Positions 35,151 through 45,573 of a stretch of DNA of 64,000 bases are shown in pieces (position 1 is the stretch's first letter; each line of letters begins with the position of its first letter). Made by a program: the position numbers and the translations under genes. The notes under the pieces are model-generated. The model searched no databases and was not told where the DNA came from. It saw only the letters and a program-made list of their open reading frames with translations. This DNA is from Magnolia sinica (lineage: Eukaryota; Streptophyta; Magnoliopsida; Magnoliales; Magnoliaceae), in the NCBI RefSeq assembly GCF_029962835.1, contig NC_080573.1:36201001-36265000 (forward strand), given 5' to 3'.

Positions 35151-36465
35151 GTTCAACTCTAGAACCTTCCTTTGTTTAAAAATATTTTATTTGTTGAAGG
35201 ACTGAAACATAATCTTCTAAGCATATCACAAATTTGTGATAATAATCATAGTGTTCGGTTTTCTAATCAAAGTTATGAGATTCTAAACAACAAGGGTTCA
35301 GTAATACTAACTGGACGTAGAATGTCTGAAAACTGCTATATTATTAGTGAATCCGGCTCATCTAATCAATCATGTTACATGGTCCATACAGACAAGACTG
35401 ATTTGTGGCACAAATGTCTTGGACATGTAAACTACTGAATTCTATATAGATTGAGCAAACGAGAACTTATAAGAGGTCTACCCAAACTATAAAAGTTAGA
35501 TAAAATATGTGGTGAATGCCAAATTGGCAAACAAACGAGGAACTCACATAAAAAGGTGAATTCTAATACCACATCAAGACCACTCAAGCTTCTCCATATG
35601 GATCTTGTAGGACCTACTAGGACGGAAAGTCGAGGTGGCAAAAGATATATCTTGGTAATAGTAGATAACTTTACCAGATATACATGGGTTGTCTTCTTAA
35701 GGGACAAATCAGAAACCTTGGAAGAAGTGAAAAAGGTTCTTAAAAGGATTCAAACTGAAAAAGGTTCTCAAGTTAGTAAGATTCATAGTGATCATGGATC
35801 TAAATTTGAGAATAACAGTTTTGAGAAGTTCTGTAGCGACCAGGGAATATTACATGAATTCTTAGCGCCCAAAACTCCACAATAAAATGGAATCGTTGAA
35901 AGGAAAAATAGAGTGCTTCAAGAAATGGTTAATGTCATGTTGAATAATATGAAGCTCTCTAAGAATCTTTGGGCTAAAGCAGTCAATACAGCTTGCTATA
36001 TCATTAACCGGGTTTACACTAGTAAAGGTAATAATAAAACGACTTATAAAATGTGGTTCGATAAAAAGCCTACTATAAAAAACTTTCAAGTTTTTGGTAG
36101 CAAGTGCTATATTTTACAAGATCGTGAATATCTGGGAAAGTTTAATACGAAAAGTGATGAAGGGATCTTTTTAGGATACTCTTTAAACAGTTGAGCTTAT
36201 ACGGTTTTGAACAAAAGGACCGGTGTGATTCAAGAGTCTATCAATGTAGTCATTGATGATCACTTAAACACACCAGTCTCAAGTTCAGATAATGATGAAA
36301 TACTAGTAATTGATAAATCTGATACTTCATCTAATCAGACTGATTCTGAACTAAGGACTGTTAAAGATCATCCAATCACACAGATTCTTAGAAACCCTCT
36401 CACTGGTGTTCGTACCCATAGACAACTTGAGGATATATGTAATTACATATATTTTACATCTCAGA
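35151..36465 (+). pseudogene. Element D integrase, several stops
   Basis: The zinc-binding part is LWHKCLGHVNY followed by CGECQIGKQT (35400-35540). The core at 35556-35885 has LLHMDLVGPTRTESRGGKRY, with the first Asp, and KIHSDHGSKFEN, with the second. The third residue is in NGIVERKNRVLQEMV, just after a TAA at 35882-35884 that replaces the second glutamine of PQQNG. The copia-type KPTIKNFQVFGSKCYIL block follows at 36067-36115, and a TGA at 36192-36194 replaces an arginine. All catalytic residues remain. Confidence 0.88.
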
Positions 36466-37550
36466 TAGAACCATCTAACGTAAAAGAAGCTCTTGCTGAT
36501 GAAAACTGGATTGTTGCGATGCAAGAAGAACTTAACCAATTTGTGAGAAATGATATTTGGTATCTCGTACCTAGACCTAAAGATAAACACATCATTGGAA
36601 CCAAATGGATTTTCAAAAATAAGTCTGACGAGCTTGGCAATGTTATTAGAAACAAGGCTAGGCTAGTGGTACAAGGTTACACTCAAATTGAAGGCATTGA
36701 TTTTGATGAAACCTTCGCACCAGTAGCACGTCTTGAATTAATTAGACTCTTTATATCCATTGCGTGTGTTAAAAAGTTTAAGATTTACCAAATGGATGTG
36801 AAAAGTGCTTTATTAAATGGTGATCTACATTAGGAAGTCTATGCTGAACAACCGATGGGTTTTGAAGATCCCAAAAATACTGATCATGTGTATTGCCTTA
36901 AAAAAGCACTTTACGGTTTAAAACAAGCTCCTAGGGCATGGTACGAGAAACTAACAAAGTTTCTATTAAGACATAATTTTCAAATGAGATGTGTTGATAA
37001 GACTTTGTTTATCCAAAAACATGATGATCACATTTTAATAGTACAAATTTATGTTGATGATATCATTTATGGATCTACCTGTACTGACATGACTATTGAG
37101 TTTGCAGATTTGATGAAATCTCAGTTTGAAATGAGCATGGTTGGAGAATTGAATTATTTCCTTACGTTGCAAGTAAAGCAAAAATCTAAAGGAATGTTTA
37201 TTTCTCAATCTAAATATGCTATGAATTTGATTAAGAGATTTGGATTTGAGAATGGTAAGAAATTTGATACTCCTATGAGTACAACTTTGAAACTCTCAAA
37301 AGATTCTACAGGTAAAAATATGGATCCAAAATTATATCATAGTATGATTGGTAGTTTACTGTATTTAACTGCTAGTAGACCTGATATCGCTCTAAGTGTT
37401 GGTATTTGCGCTAGATATCAGTCTGATCCTAAAGAGTCGCACTTGATTGTTGTCAAGCGGATTATACGATATGTCACAAGTACTGTTAATCTTGGTCTCT
37501 GGTATCCTCATGAGACTAGTGTTCAATTAGCTGGGTACTCGGATGCTGAC
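36466..37550 (+). pseudogene. Element D reverse transcriptase, one in-frame stop
   Basis: Copia RT in order: [68 protein letters not shown] (stop TAG at 36831-36833), KKALYGLKQAPRAWYEKL and the catalytic QIYVDDIIYGSTC near 37050. The open piece 36855-37553 goes on to GSLLYLTASRPDIALSVGIC. All motif residues are intact. It is the best-kept pol part of D. Confidence 0.9.
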
Positions 37551-37995
37551 TAGGCTGGTAATCTTGATGATAGAAAATCAACCAGTGGTGGTTGCTTCTA
37601 TATTGGAAACTGTTTAGTTTCTTGGTTTAGCAAGAAACAAAGTTCTATATCACTTTCAACAGCTGAAGCTGAATATATCGCAGCTGGTAATGCATGTACA
37701 TAGCTAGTTTGGACGAAACGTATGCTAAGTGATTATGGAACTAAACAAGATTCTATGTTATTATATTGTGATAATTCCAGTGCCATAAATATTGTAAAAA
37801 ATTCAATTTAGCATTCTCGTACTAAGCACATTGACATTAGATTTCATTATATTCGAAAATTAGTAGAAGCAAAAGGTTATATCTTTGGAATATATTCCTA
37901 CCGAGAATTAACGTGCTAACATTTTCACTAAACCGCTCGACAAAAGCAGGTTTAATAAAATGAAATTTGATCTTGGCATGTGCATTTTAAAGTGA
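37551..37995 (+). pseudogene. Element D RNase H and end of pol, several stops
   Basis: GYSDAD then a TAG in place of Trp (37551-37553), then DDRKSTSGGCFYIGN, SLSTAEAEYIAAGNA and KHIDIRFHYIRKLVEAK, the copia RNase H words, and a final IFTKPLDKSRFNKMKFDLGM before the stop TGA at 37993-37995. Stops at about 37700 (TAG), 37809 (TAG) and 37910 (TAA) all fall on expected glutamines. A one-base frame change lies near 37870-37890. Confidence 0.85.
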
Positions 37996-38090
37996 TTATT
38001 TATGTCTATTTGTATCAGTGTATACAATTGCTTGATTTGTTTTTAAATTTTTAAATATAATGCTGGAAATCAGTTTTTCTGGCCGGTACT

Positions 38091-38155
38091 CGACCAGTCG
38101 TGAATCTACATGACCAGTCATGCTACGACCGGTCGTGTACATCCACGACTAGTCG
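38091..38155 (+). promoter_or_regulatory. Cluster of four palindromes upstream of the element D extra ORF
   Basis: CGACCAGTCG (38091), TGACCAGTCA (38111), CGACCGGTCG (38126) and CGACTAGTCG (38146) are spaced 20, 15 and 20 bp apart. The last two are perfect palindromes. A further TGACCAGTCG lies at 38237. Element C has the same spacing at the same distance from its ORF. Confidence 0.7.
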
Positions 38156-38173
38156 TGAATCGCGTGAATCTCT

Positions 38174-38181
38174 TATAATTT
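38174..38181 (+). promoter_or_regulatory. Candidate TATA box for the element D extra ORF
   Basis: TATAATTT stands 18 bp after the last palindrome; in both LTRs the gap from last palindrome to TATAAATA is 19 bp. A pyrimidine-rich stretch follows, as at many plant start sites. The box is not conserved in element C. Confidence 0.45.
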
Positions 38182-38450
38182 GGGAAAAATGCTTCTTCTT
38201 CTTCATTTCTTCTTCACTCTCCAACGGGCCGACGCATGACCAGTCGAACCCATCCTTCAAATCTTTAAGGTTAGTGCTCATTTTACATTTTTCTTGTAGA
38301 TTTGAGTCTATATTTCTTCTATTTGACTCTTGAAGTTTTCTATTTTAAATTTTGTTGAGATTTGGAGTTTTTCTTGGGTAAAATCTGATTTGAGAAAACC
38401 CACTTCTCAATCCTTTGCAACTCTCTATTTCCTTGAAATCCTTGTTGCAA

Positions 38451-39608
38451 ATGGCATTTAGAGGTAGAAAAACAACATCCTGTGGTCCTTCTTCTTCCTC
38501 TAAATCAGCCCCTATTACTAAGCGTCATCTTCGGGCTCCCAAGGATGATCCATCCTATGTTCGGGACTTCAGATTACGTAATGTTATTGTTGAACATCCT
38601 ATTGACATTAATCATGTTGCTCCATTTGAGATCCTTCCTATGCTCCAAGCTGTAGGTTGGGATAACTTATTACATTGGGGTGGGCCAGCATACCAGTCTA
38701 TTGCCCAGTCCATGTTTTCATGCATATGAGATTTTTCATTGGAAAATTTATCTTTTAAGATAGCCACTAAACAAGGACCATTTGACGTTGATCGTTATTT
38801 GATTTCAGCTCTTATGGAAATTTCTGTGAATGATGAGGGCATTCTTATCCATAACTTATCTGAAAAACCCTTTGTATCTGAAAAACATATGATCACTAAA
38901 GATTTATGCAATTTGGATGTTCAATGGACTCATAAAGGGAATGCGCTTCCTTCAAAATATCTGTTACCCAAATACAGAGTTCTTCACAAAATCTTTGTGT
39001 CTAACTTGTATCCTCGTTTGGGTAATAAATCTGAATTGACTTCCTTCATGGTCCGTGTTCTTCATGATATTGCTAGCGGTGCTCATGTTTGTCTACCATC
39101 CTTGATTTGTCACTCCATTATTTACTTTCGACTCCATCCTGGTCACAGTGACATTCCTTTTGGTTATTTGATGACTGTGTTGGCTACGCATATGCTAGTC
39201 GATATGCCAGTTGGAGAGGCCCCCATCCATCATCTGATATTTAACAATTCTAATATCAATAAGATGAAGCTTGATTTCCTTCCTGGTCAAGGTGTTGGTG
39301 GTGGCAATATTGAATCTGAATGTGAGGAAGAAGCTAGTGATCTTCCTTCTGATGATATCAACATGGATGATATATTTGAAGAACTTGAATCTAATTCTAA
39401 AAATGATCCAGATTATAAGCCTTCTGAGTTTGATGCATGTCTGCGTGCATTGGAAGATAAAGTTGAGAATATGAATGTTAAGATGGAAAGCATGTCTGTT
39501 GCCCATGATTTACAATTCAAGTATATGCGCAAGTATCTTAGGCGCTTGAACAAGGGCTTGCATCAACTTGATCCTTCCATCCCTGCTCCTTCAGCTGGTT
39601 CAGATTAG
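38451..39608 (+). pseudogene. Extra ORF of copia element D (385 codons, one in-frame stop)
   Basis: The ATG at 38451 gives MAFRGRKTTSCGPSSSSK. Residues 1-35 are basic; about 38-245 form the shared domain (FRLRNVIVEHPID; ILPMLQAVGW; DFSLENLSF; YRVLHKIFVSNLYPRLGN; SELTSFM; CLPSLIC; IPFGYLM). About 285-322 are acidic, 326-368 a predicted coiled coil (LRALEDKVENMNVKM) and 369-385 a tail HQLDPSIPAPSAGSD. The only defect is TGA at codon 93 (38727-38729), where CGA is the likely original. It sits where Sireviruses carry an env-like ORF but has no signal peptide or membrane segment. The domain pattern resembles the 'putative plant transposon protein' family; function unknown. I chose the ATG at 38451 over the earlier in-frame ATG at 38415 because the basic start then matches C, A and B2. 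Confidence 0.82.
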
Positions 39609-40133
39609 TTATTTTAAGTTAGTTGGTTTGTTATAACTTTATTACTCTTGTGTTAGCTTAGCTGGTTTTGAGACTATAGCTATTTTTGACTTAGCTCCGT
39701 ATATGAATTATGTGGGCTGTTTGTGCTGGTTAATCATATCTTGTCTTATTTCCACTCATATATCTCTTTCCTTATTTCTCCTCAGCCATTTGTTCTATGC
39801 TTCCTTTGTCCTATTGTGACAAAAAGGGGGAGAATGGATATGAATGTGATGTGTGTCTAATGAATGATTATGTTATGAGGAGGGAGTAGCATTATATGTT
39901 ACTCAGGGGGAGTATGTGCAGAAGTGGACTGTATTGACTATTGAGTTACAGGTTTACATGATCATGTATGTTATGTTAAATATTAATTTACAGGTTTCCA
40001 GGATCACATATACTGGTTGATAACAACTGGTACATGATAAAACAACTGGTGCATGATTCTTTAATAAGATATTCTGTGTTATGTAACATATCTTAGGAGT
40101 GTGTTTTGTCACTAATTTGACAAAGGGGGAGAT
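39609..40133 (+). other. 3' region and polypurine tract of element D
   Basis: No coding sense. It has two G-rich blocks (39821-39833 and 39905-39914) shared with C, and ends with the polypurine tract CAAAGGGGGAGAT at 40121-40133, directly before the 3' LTR. Confidence 0.75.
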
Positions 40134-41946
40134 TGTAAGTGCTATAGTTTATAGCCCCTTTTGTTGTCAAATTTGTGGTGCCAAAGACACTATTATGAAG
40201 CTTGCATCTATGAAGAATAATGCTCTACTCAAGATCAGCTTTGTTTGATAAGCATTGTTCACAAGTCAAGAATCTCAAAAAGCTTTCAAGTTTAACCTTA
40301 AGATCTTAATAAGCATTTAAGTTTGAGCTCCATCAAGACTTCAAGCCTTGCTACTTTCAAAGGTCTCTTATCTCCTATGTTCAATGTCCTTACTTCACTA
40401 TTGAGGTATGACTGGCCTTAGGTTGACCTTTATAGTAGGTCATTCTAGATATATAATTCATATGTTTTATATAAATGAGTTTAGATTGTTCTAAGACTAC
40501 TCCTGGACTTTATTCGACTAGTCCTAGTACTGCTTCGACCTGTCTAAGAATTTCCTAGATCGGTCGTAAGTTTGTTGCAAAATTCGAATATTTTCTGTTT
40601 GGCTTCGATTAGTCTTAGGGTTTGTTCGACTAGTCATATGAACAGTGTCGACTGTTTCTTTAACCTGTCGTAGAGCTACGACTCAATGTACAGTGTTGAA
40701 GATTGGTTAGCTTCGACTAGTCGTGTGAAACCTACAACCAGTCGAAGGGGACCTACGACCAGTCGTAGATCACCTACGACCAGTAGTTAAACTGTCAGAT
40801 CTTATCGCACCTAAATTTTTAAATATCTGTTGGTTCTATGACCAGTTGCAGAGGTCTTTAGACTAGTCGAAGACATGATCTGTTCACCTATAAATAGAGC
40901 ACTAATCTCAGAATTAAATAACGAAATTGAAGCTAATTTAATTCGGCCTTCTGAGAGATAAGTCTGTGCTCCATTTAAGCTAAGTGTGCATATTTAATAT
41001 TCTCTTTCTTTAGCTTTCTTTATTTGATTTTGTTCCTATATTCCAATCTTATTTGAAAAGTGAAATTGCTGTATTCCGTCTTCTTGAAATTATAATCAAA
41101 TAGAGTTACGCCTAATTTGGTTTAATTTAAAATCTATTAAAACCTAAAACCATTATTAAGAGAGTATTGGACATTGAACTTTGACATTCAAATCTCTACT
41201 CCGACTTGGTTCTTCTGGGCTACTACAACGAAGGAGAAATTTAGGTATTTTACATTTATGTAATTTACTTTCATTTGGGTTTTCTTTTGGGATTTGCCAG
41301 AAAAACCTCATTGTATTGATTATCTGAGGAGAGCTAGGAAAACTCAGAAGAGGAGTTTTTTTAATTGTGAAAGCCCATAGAGAAAAACACAATTGTGAAG
41401 GTTTTTGGTGAACCTGAAAAACATATCTTTGATAGTGAATGCTGATATCCCCTGTGTGAGGATATTAGGAGTGGAGTAGCGTTGTATGGCTGTTGTTGAA
41501 CAGTTGGTGTACACACAGGTGAACCACTATAACTCTTTGTCTTGTGGTTTGAATGCTTGCTTAAGTATTTATCTCTTTTCATTCAAATTTGTGGAATGTA
41601 TGTGTGGATGTGAGTGTTATAAAATTTACATTTCAAGCACAGTGGGAATGTTGTAATAATTTAGTTTTAAATTCCTGCAATTTATATCAATTCCTTGTTA
41701 TTTATTTATTCCTCTCCGGTTTGAGTTTTTGATACAAAGGATGTTCTAGAAATAAGGTTGTCCTGCCATAAACCCTTGGTTTTTATGGTGTAAGGTTGTC
41801 CTTAGAACTGAATTCGTATTAACCTTTCAATACTTGTTTAGTGAGGTTGCTTTTATTTCAGCATTGTAATTTGATTTAGTTTATTTGGCTATCTATCTTT
41901 CTTTATTCTGTTGTTAAAGTTTTATTTTGGCATCATCCTATTCACC
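40134..41946 (+). repeat. 3' LTR of element D, last 36 bp missing
   Basis: It starts TGTAAGTGCTATAG and matches the 5' LTR to TTCACC at 41946 (33117 in the 5' copy), then breaks off. To that point it is exactly 42 bp longer than the 5' LTR, accounted for by two extra 21-bp palindrome units (near 40606-40626 and 40764-40785). A palindrome array spans 40515-40870 and a TATA box lies at 40889-40896. Confidence 0.88.
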
Positions 41947-41978
41947 TTATGCTCGACCCCCGAATTTCAGGGCGTTAC
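41947..41978 (+). repeat. Residual edge of an opposite-facing Tekay-type LTR
   Basis: GCTCGACCCCCGAATTTCAG then GGCGTTACA is the reverse complement of the A/B-type LTR edge (TGTAACACCCCGAATTTCG). About 30 bp remain between D and E sequence. It marks a deletion junction at the end of D. Confidence 0.6.
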
Positions 41979-42359
41979 AACTTGGGTGATGGAAAAGAGA
42001 TGGGGGCCATGCCTTATTGGTGAGAGAGGGATGGGTTGTGTACTTGACTTGTGATTAATTGATTGATGTGATGGGTTGTAGAGATTCTCTCAAAATTCAC
42101 AACACGTGGATTTTCTTCAGAAAATACACGAGCCCACAACGTCTGGCCTGGGTATCACATAGGTGCGCAGGACGGTGCATTGGAACTGCGACGATGGTGC
42201 GGTCACAATGGTACAAGTCTCATGTCAAGGCGACTCAGATCTTCAGGATGCAACTTATGGTCACGCGCAAATGGTGATACAGGTCACGGTTTTTCGAAAT
42301 TCGACCTGGAGGACGACGGGAGTGTACAGAATGGTATGGACTAGGATACAGGCCTTACA
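41979..42359 (-). repeat. 3' LTR of element E, right part
   Basis: It continues the E LTR on the right of D and ends with CA at 42358-42359, next to the polypurine tract (GGAGGGGAGAG on the minus strand, 42361-42371). It matches F 18770-18952. Confidence 0.72.
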
Positions 42360-42768
42360 ACTCTCCCCTCCTAATAAAAATTTTGTTCTCAAAATCTAAA
42401 CCACAATACAACCAATACAGAGCTCACGAGGGAGGAAATCCTATCACTATAGATATAATCAGAACACAACATATACCAACATAATCAAACACTTAAGAGA
42501 TGGGGATGATGCCCATGAATCTCAGCCTCTTGCTCCCAAGATGCCTCACCAGCACTATGATGACCCCACTGATCCTTGGATTCTACTCAGAAACGAACGA
42601 GACTGGAATACTATGCAACCTCACAATCATAACGGTAGGGAGCTATATCAGAAAATCTCTAAGTTATTCAAAATTAGGGATCTAATCATTCTAGGTTCTC
42701 AACAATCACAGAGTGAAGGGTAGTTATCGGCAAATATGTGATGTTATCCTCAAGTATTCCAAATTATG
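42360..42768 (-). other. Remaining interior of element E
   Basis: About 410 bp that join a polypurine tract and a short end-of-pol stretch (about 42480-42600, alignable with F 19085-19200) directly to a leader next to the primer site. Gag and nearly all of pol are absent, so a large internal deletion is inferred. No ORF is supported. Confidence 0.6.
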
Positions 42769-42781
42769 CTCTGATACCAAC
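42769..42781 (-). other. Primer-binding site of element E
   Basis: The minus strand reads TTGGTATCAGAGC, matching the initiator tRNA-Met primer site. Confidence 0.82.
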
Positions 42782-42784
42782 TTC

Positions 42785-43153
42785 TATCACTCCCCAAACT
42801 TAGAAACTGAACTAACAAAATTTTTGATCACCGAATCCGGTGTCACCAGCCTCTGTAGTACCCCATTCTTAGCTCTCAGTGCCCATACGCTAGATTCCGA
42901 TCATAGGATCCTACAAGGAGGATTTTCCAATGAACATTTAACTCGTAATATGCATAACCACAAGTTTACCCAAATCACAAAGGTAATATCATCATCACAT
43001 ATCCACCAGTATAAATAGTTGAATATAATGCTAACAGGGAAATACATATATCACAAATTAAAGCTCCAAAAGACCGCTGCACGCTCCAAGCTCAACGCTT
43101 CTACGACCTAACGTCACCTACACACATCTATCATGCATAAGCTTAAAGAAAGT
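42785..43153 (-). repeat. 5' LTR of element E, first 369 bp
   Basis: It begins TATCACTCCCCAAACTT (TG changed to TA) and follows 27400-27770 closely, including the CTACAAGGAGGATTTTCCAA-type block. It stops at 43153, where B1 begins. Confidence 0.8.
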
Positions 43154-44063
43154 TATAACGTCCTGAATTTCGAGGGTGCAAAGCTCTACTCCCGAGATTT
43201 AGAACATCACTAATGTATTGTAGATGATGATATTCAGATTTCTTTCATGTTCACGAGTTAAGCATGCATGGGATTATACTAGACAACATATCATTCTCTG
43301 GATTTGATTAAGTTAAGCATGTGTGAAATTCTAAACATGTCTATATAAGTATGTAGATGTTTCACAAGGTTTCTTCCAAAGTATGAGTACGTAACTGGGT
43401 TCAATATATACATATATCATTTCAAAATAAACAAAATGTGAAAATGTAAATGTGTCCAACTAAGCCCGGATGCCCCAATGATCCCCGCTTAACGATACGT
43501 GGCCTAGATTGACCCGTCTGAGAGTTGGAAGTAGGAGAATTCCTCCTCCTCATCCAAGAAGTTCTACTCCATTGCATAGATGTCATTTGTACCTGCATTT
43601 ACATTAGAGTCTGGTTGGTGTTTTAAAACACCGTCCCAGAGTGGGAGTGAGTGATCAACTTAGTGGTTCTATAAGATAAAAGTTACACATGTTATCAAGT
43701 CAATCAAAGCAGTAATGATAAAGCAGTCATAGAAATCACTTCCTAACTAGTCTTTTTAATGTAGGAATGGGGTGCAAATAATGATGTATGCCCTCACCCA
43801 TCAATGCTCCCTCAACACGTAACTCTGATTACTTATTTCGCATATGACAATACTTCCTCAACTTTGCGACTCCAACACCTTTTTGGCATATCCTAACTAA
43901 TGCAGTGTGATGCATGATCGTGTTATCCAAGTAATTAATTAAGCTCATTTGTATAGTAAGTTTGAGAAGCTAGGGTACCTCCCTTTATATCATTGACCCA
44001 AATCAAACATTTGGCATCGGACAACTGCAGTGGTCCTACTCTTATGTTCTGGATCTATCTAAG

Positions 44064-44192
44064 TCCATCACTCCTAGTTAAACACATACAATAGGCAAGT
44101 TATAGGTTCATCACTCCTGGTTAAACACATACAATAGGCAAGTTGTAGGTTCATCACTCCTAGTTAAACATATACAATAGGCAAGTTGCAAG
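44064..44192. repeat. 43-bp tandem repeat, three copies
   Basis: CATCACTCCTAGTTAAACA recurs at 44066, 44109 and 44152, exactly 43 bp apart, each followed by ATACAATAGGCAAGTT. The B2 LTR has only a diverged single or double unit at 55765-55840. Confidence 0.9.
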
Positions 44193-44211
44193 AAGTTGTG
44201 CTCGCGTTCAC

Positions 44212-44395
44212 TATGGGGAGGCTCGTCACCCCAGCGTAGGCTGACAGCATGAACATGGTGTCCCATACCACCATGCCCGGCTCACAAGTCTTAATTGCTC
44301 ATGGTCACTACAGGGAGGCTCCTCACCCTAACATAGGTCGACAGCTCAAACACGGTGTCCCATACCACCATGCCCGGCTCAGGAGTCTCATGTGG
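44212..44395. repeat. 97-bp tandem duplication
   Basis: A GAGGCTCGTCACC...CATACCACCATGCCCGGCTC block at 44218 returns at 44315, 97 bp later. B2 has a single copy at 55870-55940. Confidence 0.85.
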
Positions 44396-45565
44396 ATCAT
44401 GGTACCATGGTTAAAGTGGGTCTTTACATTGGTGAGGGGTACCTTAGATTCAAGCAAACATGTCCATACATGGTAAACACACAATACGCCAATCGGTTCA
44501 TTAGGCAAGATCGATTGGTACAGGCGTATGCTGACTTAATCGACATGAAGCGCGTGAACACCACTTGTGGCCTATCCACTGTCGACAATCATTATATGAC
44601 TCGGATTCATCAAGTTTACCTAAGGTGGTGAGACTAATTTGGCCACCTAAACAAGGACTTTTACTAGTTTCCTGGGCTACGTTTGTAGCCTTAATCCTAC
44701 TCAAATACGGCTAACAACCAGATGTAATATTTATCCTAGCATTCAACAAACAATCCATGTGGATTTCTCATATGGGCATCTCATCAAACACATAAACCAT
44801 GCTAATACAACATGCATTTGTCAGTTGATTTCATAGAGGAACATATACATACGGATAAAACAATGAAGAATCCTACCTTAATACTCGTAGTAAATACAAT
44901 TCATCAACAATTTCTCATTTAGTCAATTTATCAAACACATAGACTATGTTAGTTACAACATATGTTTTATCAATTCTTTATACGGAGAGATCTACATGCA
45001 TATGATAATGATGAATCCTAGATTAGTAATCATGGCAAGCACAATTCATTTCAACTGCTCATTTAAACATTTCAACAAACACAGATTGCATCATTTACTC
45101 ATTATAGTTCATAGGTGTATCTCATATAGAAATCAACGTATCTAAGACAATATGGTAGTAATCAAGGAAAATATAAATCATTAACTGACATGAAGGCATT
45201 GATAAACCGTAACCTAAACATTTATAGTCCGCACCTTTCATTAGTACGCTCGACTCGGACTCGGTCCAAGTTCTATGTTTTCAAAAATAAAACGTCGGGC
45301 ACCTAAATGATGAAACTAGTTAGCTAGGTTGACAAAAAACTATCTAGGAGTTTTAAATCGATATTAGGGTTGGTATTTCTTACCCGAAATCATAGCTGAA
45401 AGAGGTTTGGTAGTGCAACAGGGTGGTGATTTGGCACGTGGATTCGTGGGAGCCGATTCCTGCAGCGATCTCCCAAAATTTCTCCCTCTCTTTCCTCTTT
45501 TCTCCTCTCTCTCCCTCTAAGGTTTGTGAAATTCGGATATGGGAGAGAGGGGGTGGATTGAAGGC

Positions 45566-45573
45566 TATTTATA
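45566..45573 (-). promoter_or_regulatory. TATA box of element B1 LTR
   Basis: The minus strand reads TATAAATA, at the same place as 57195-57202 in B2 and 1031-1040 in A. Confidence 0.7.

Larger units (their letters stand above)
37996..38450 (+). other. Spacer between pol and the extra ORF in element D
   Basis: 455 bp without coding sense. It holds four palindromes, a TATA-like word and a pyrimidine-rich stretch (about 38191-38222). Its contents look more like a promoter and leader than a read-through linker. Confidence 0.6.
31347..41946 (+). mobile_element. Element D: SIRE/Maximus-like Ty1/copia with extra ORF after pol
   Basis: A nearly complete plus-strand element: 5' LTR, primer site, gag-pol (33237-37995), a palindrome cluster, an extra ORF (38451-39608), a 3' region, a polypurine tract and a 3' LTR that lacks its last 36 bp. 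The gag-pol order protease-integrase-RT-RNase H is the copia order. It is inserted in the 3' LTR of E. The two LTRs differ at perhaps 5% of sites by eye, plus two 21-bp units. Confidence 0.9.
27400..43153 (-). mobile_element. Element E: long-LTR gypsy remnant, split by element D
   Basis: Minus strand. The 3' LTR runs from TG at 27400 to CA at 42359 with D inserted in it. Then come about 410 bp of interior, a primer site and the first 369 bp of the 5' LTR, cut by B1 at 43154. The two LTR copies match over 27400-27770 and 42785-43153. The interior lacks gag and nearly all pol. Its LTR is about 4.3 kb without D, unusually long. It sits inside the gag of C, so E arrived after C. Confidence 0.82.

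Noticed and set aside
38451..39608. Env-like glycoprotein gene, as expected at this place in Sireviruses
   Set aside because: No signal peptide, membrane-spanning stretch or cysteine pattern can be seen; the protein is basic, then acidic, with a coiled coil.
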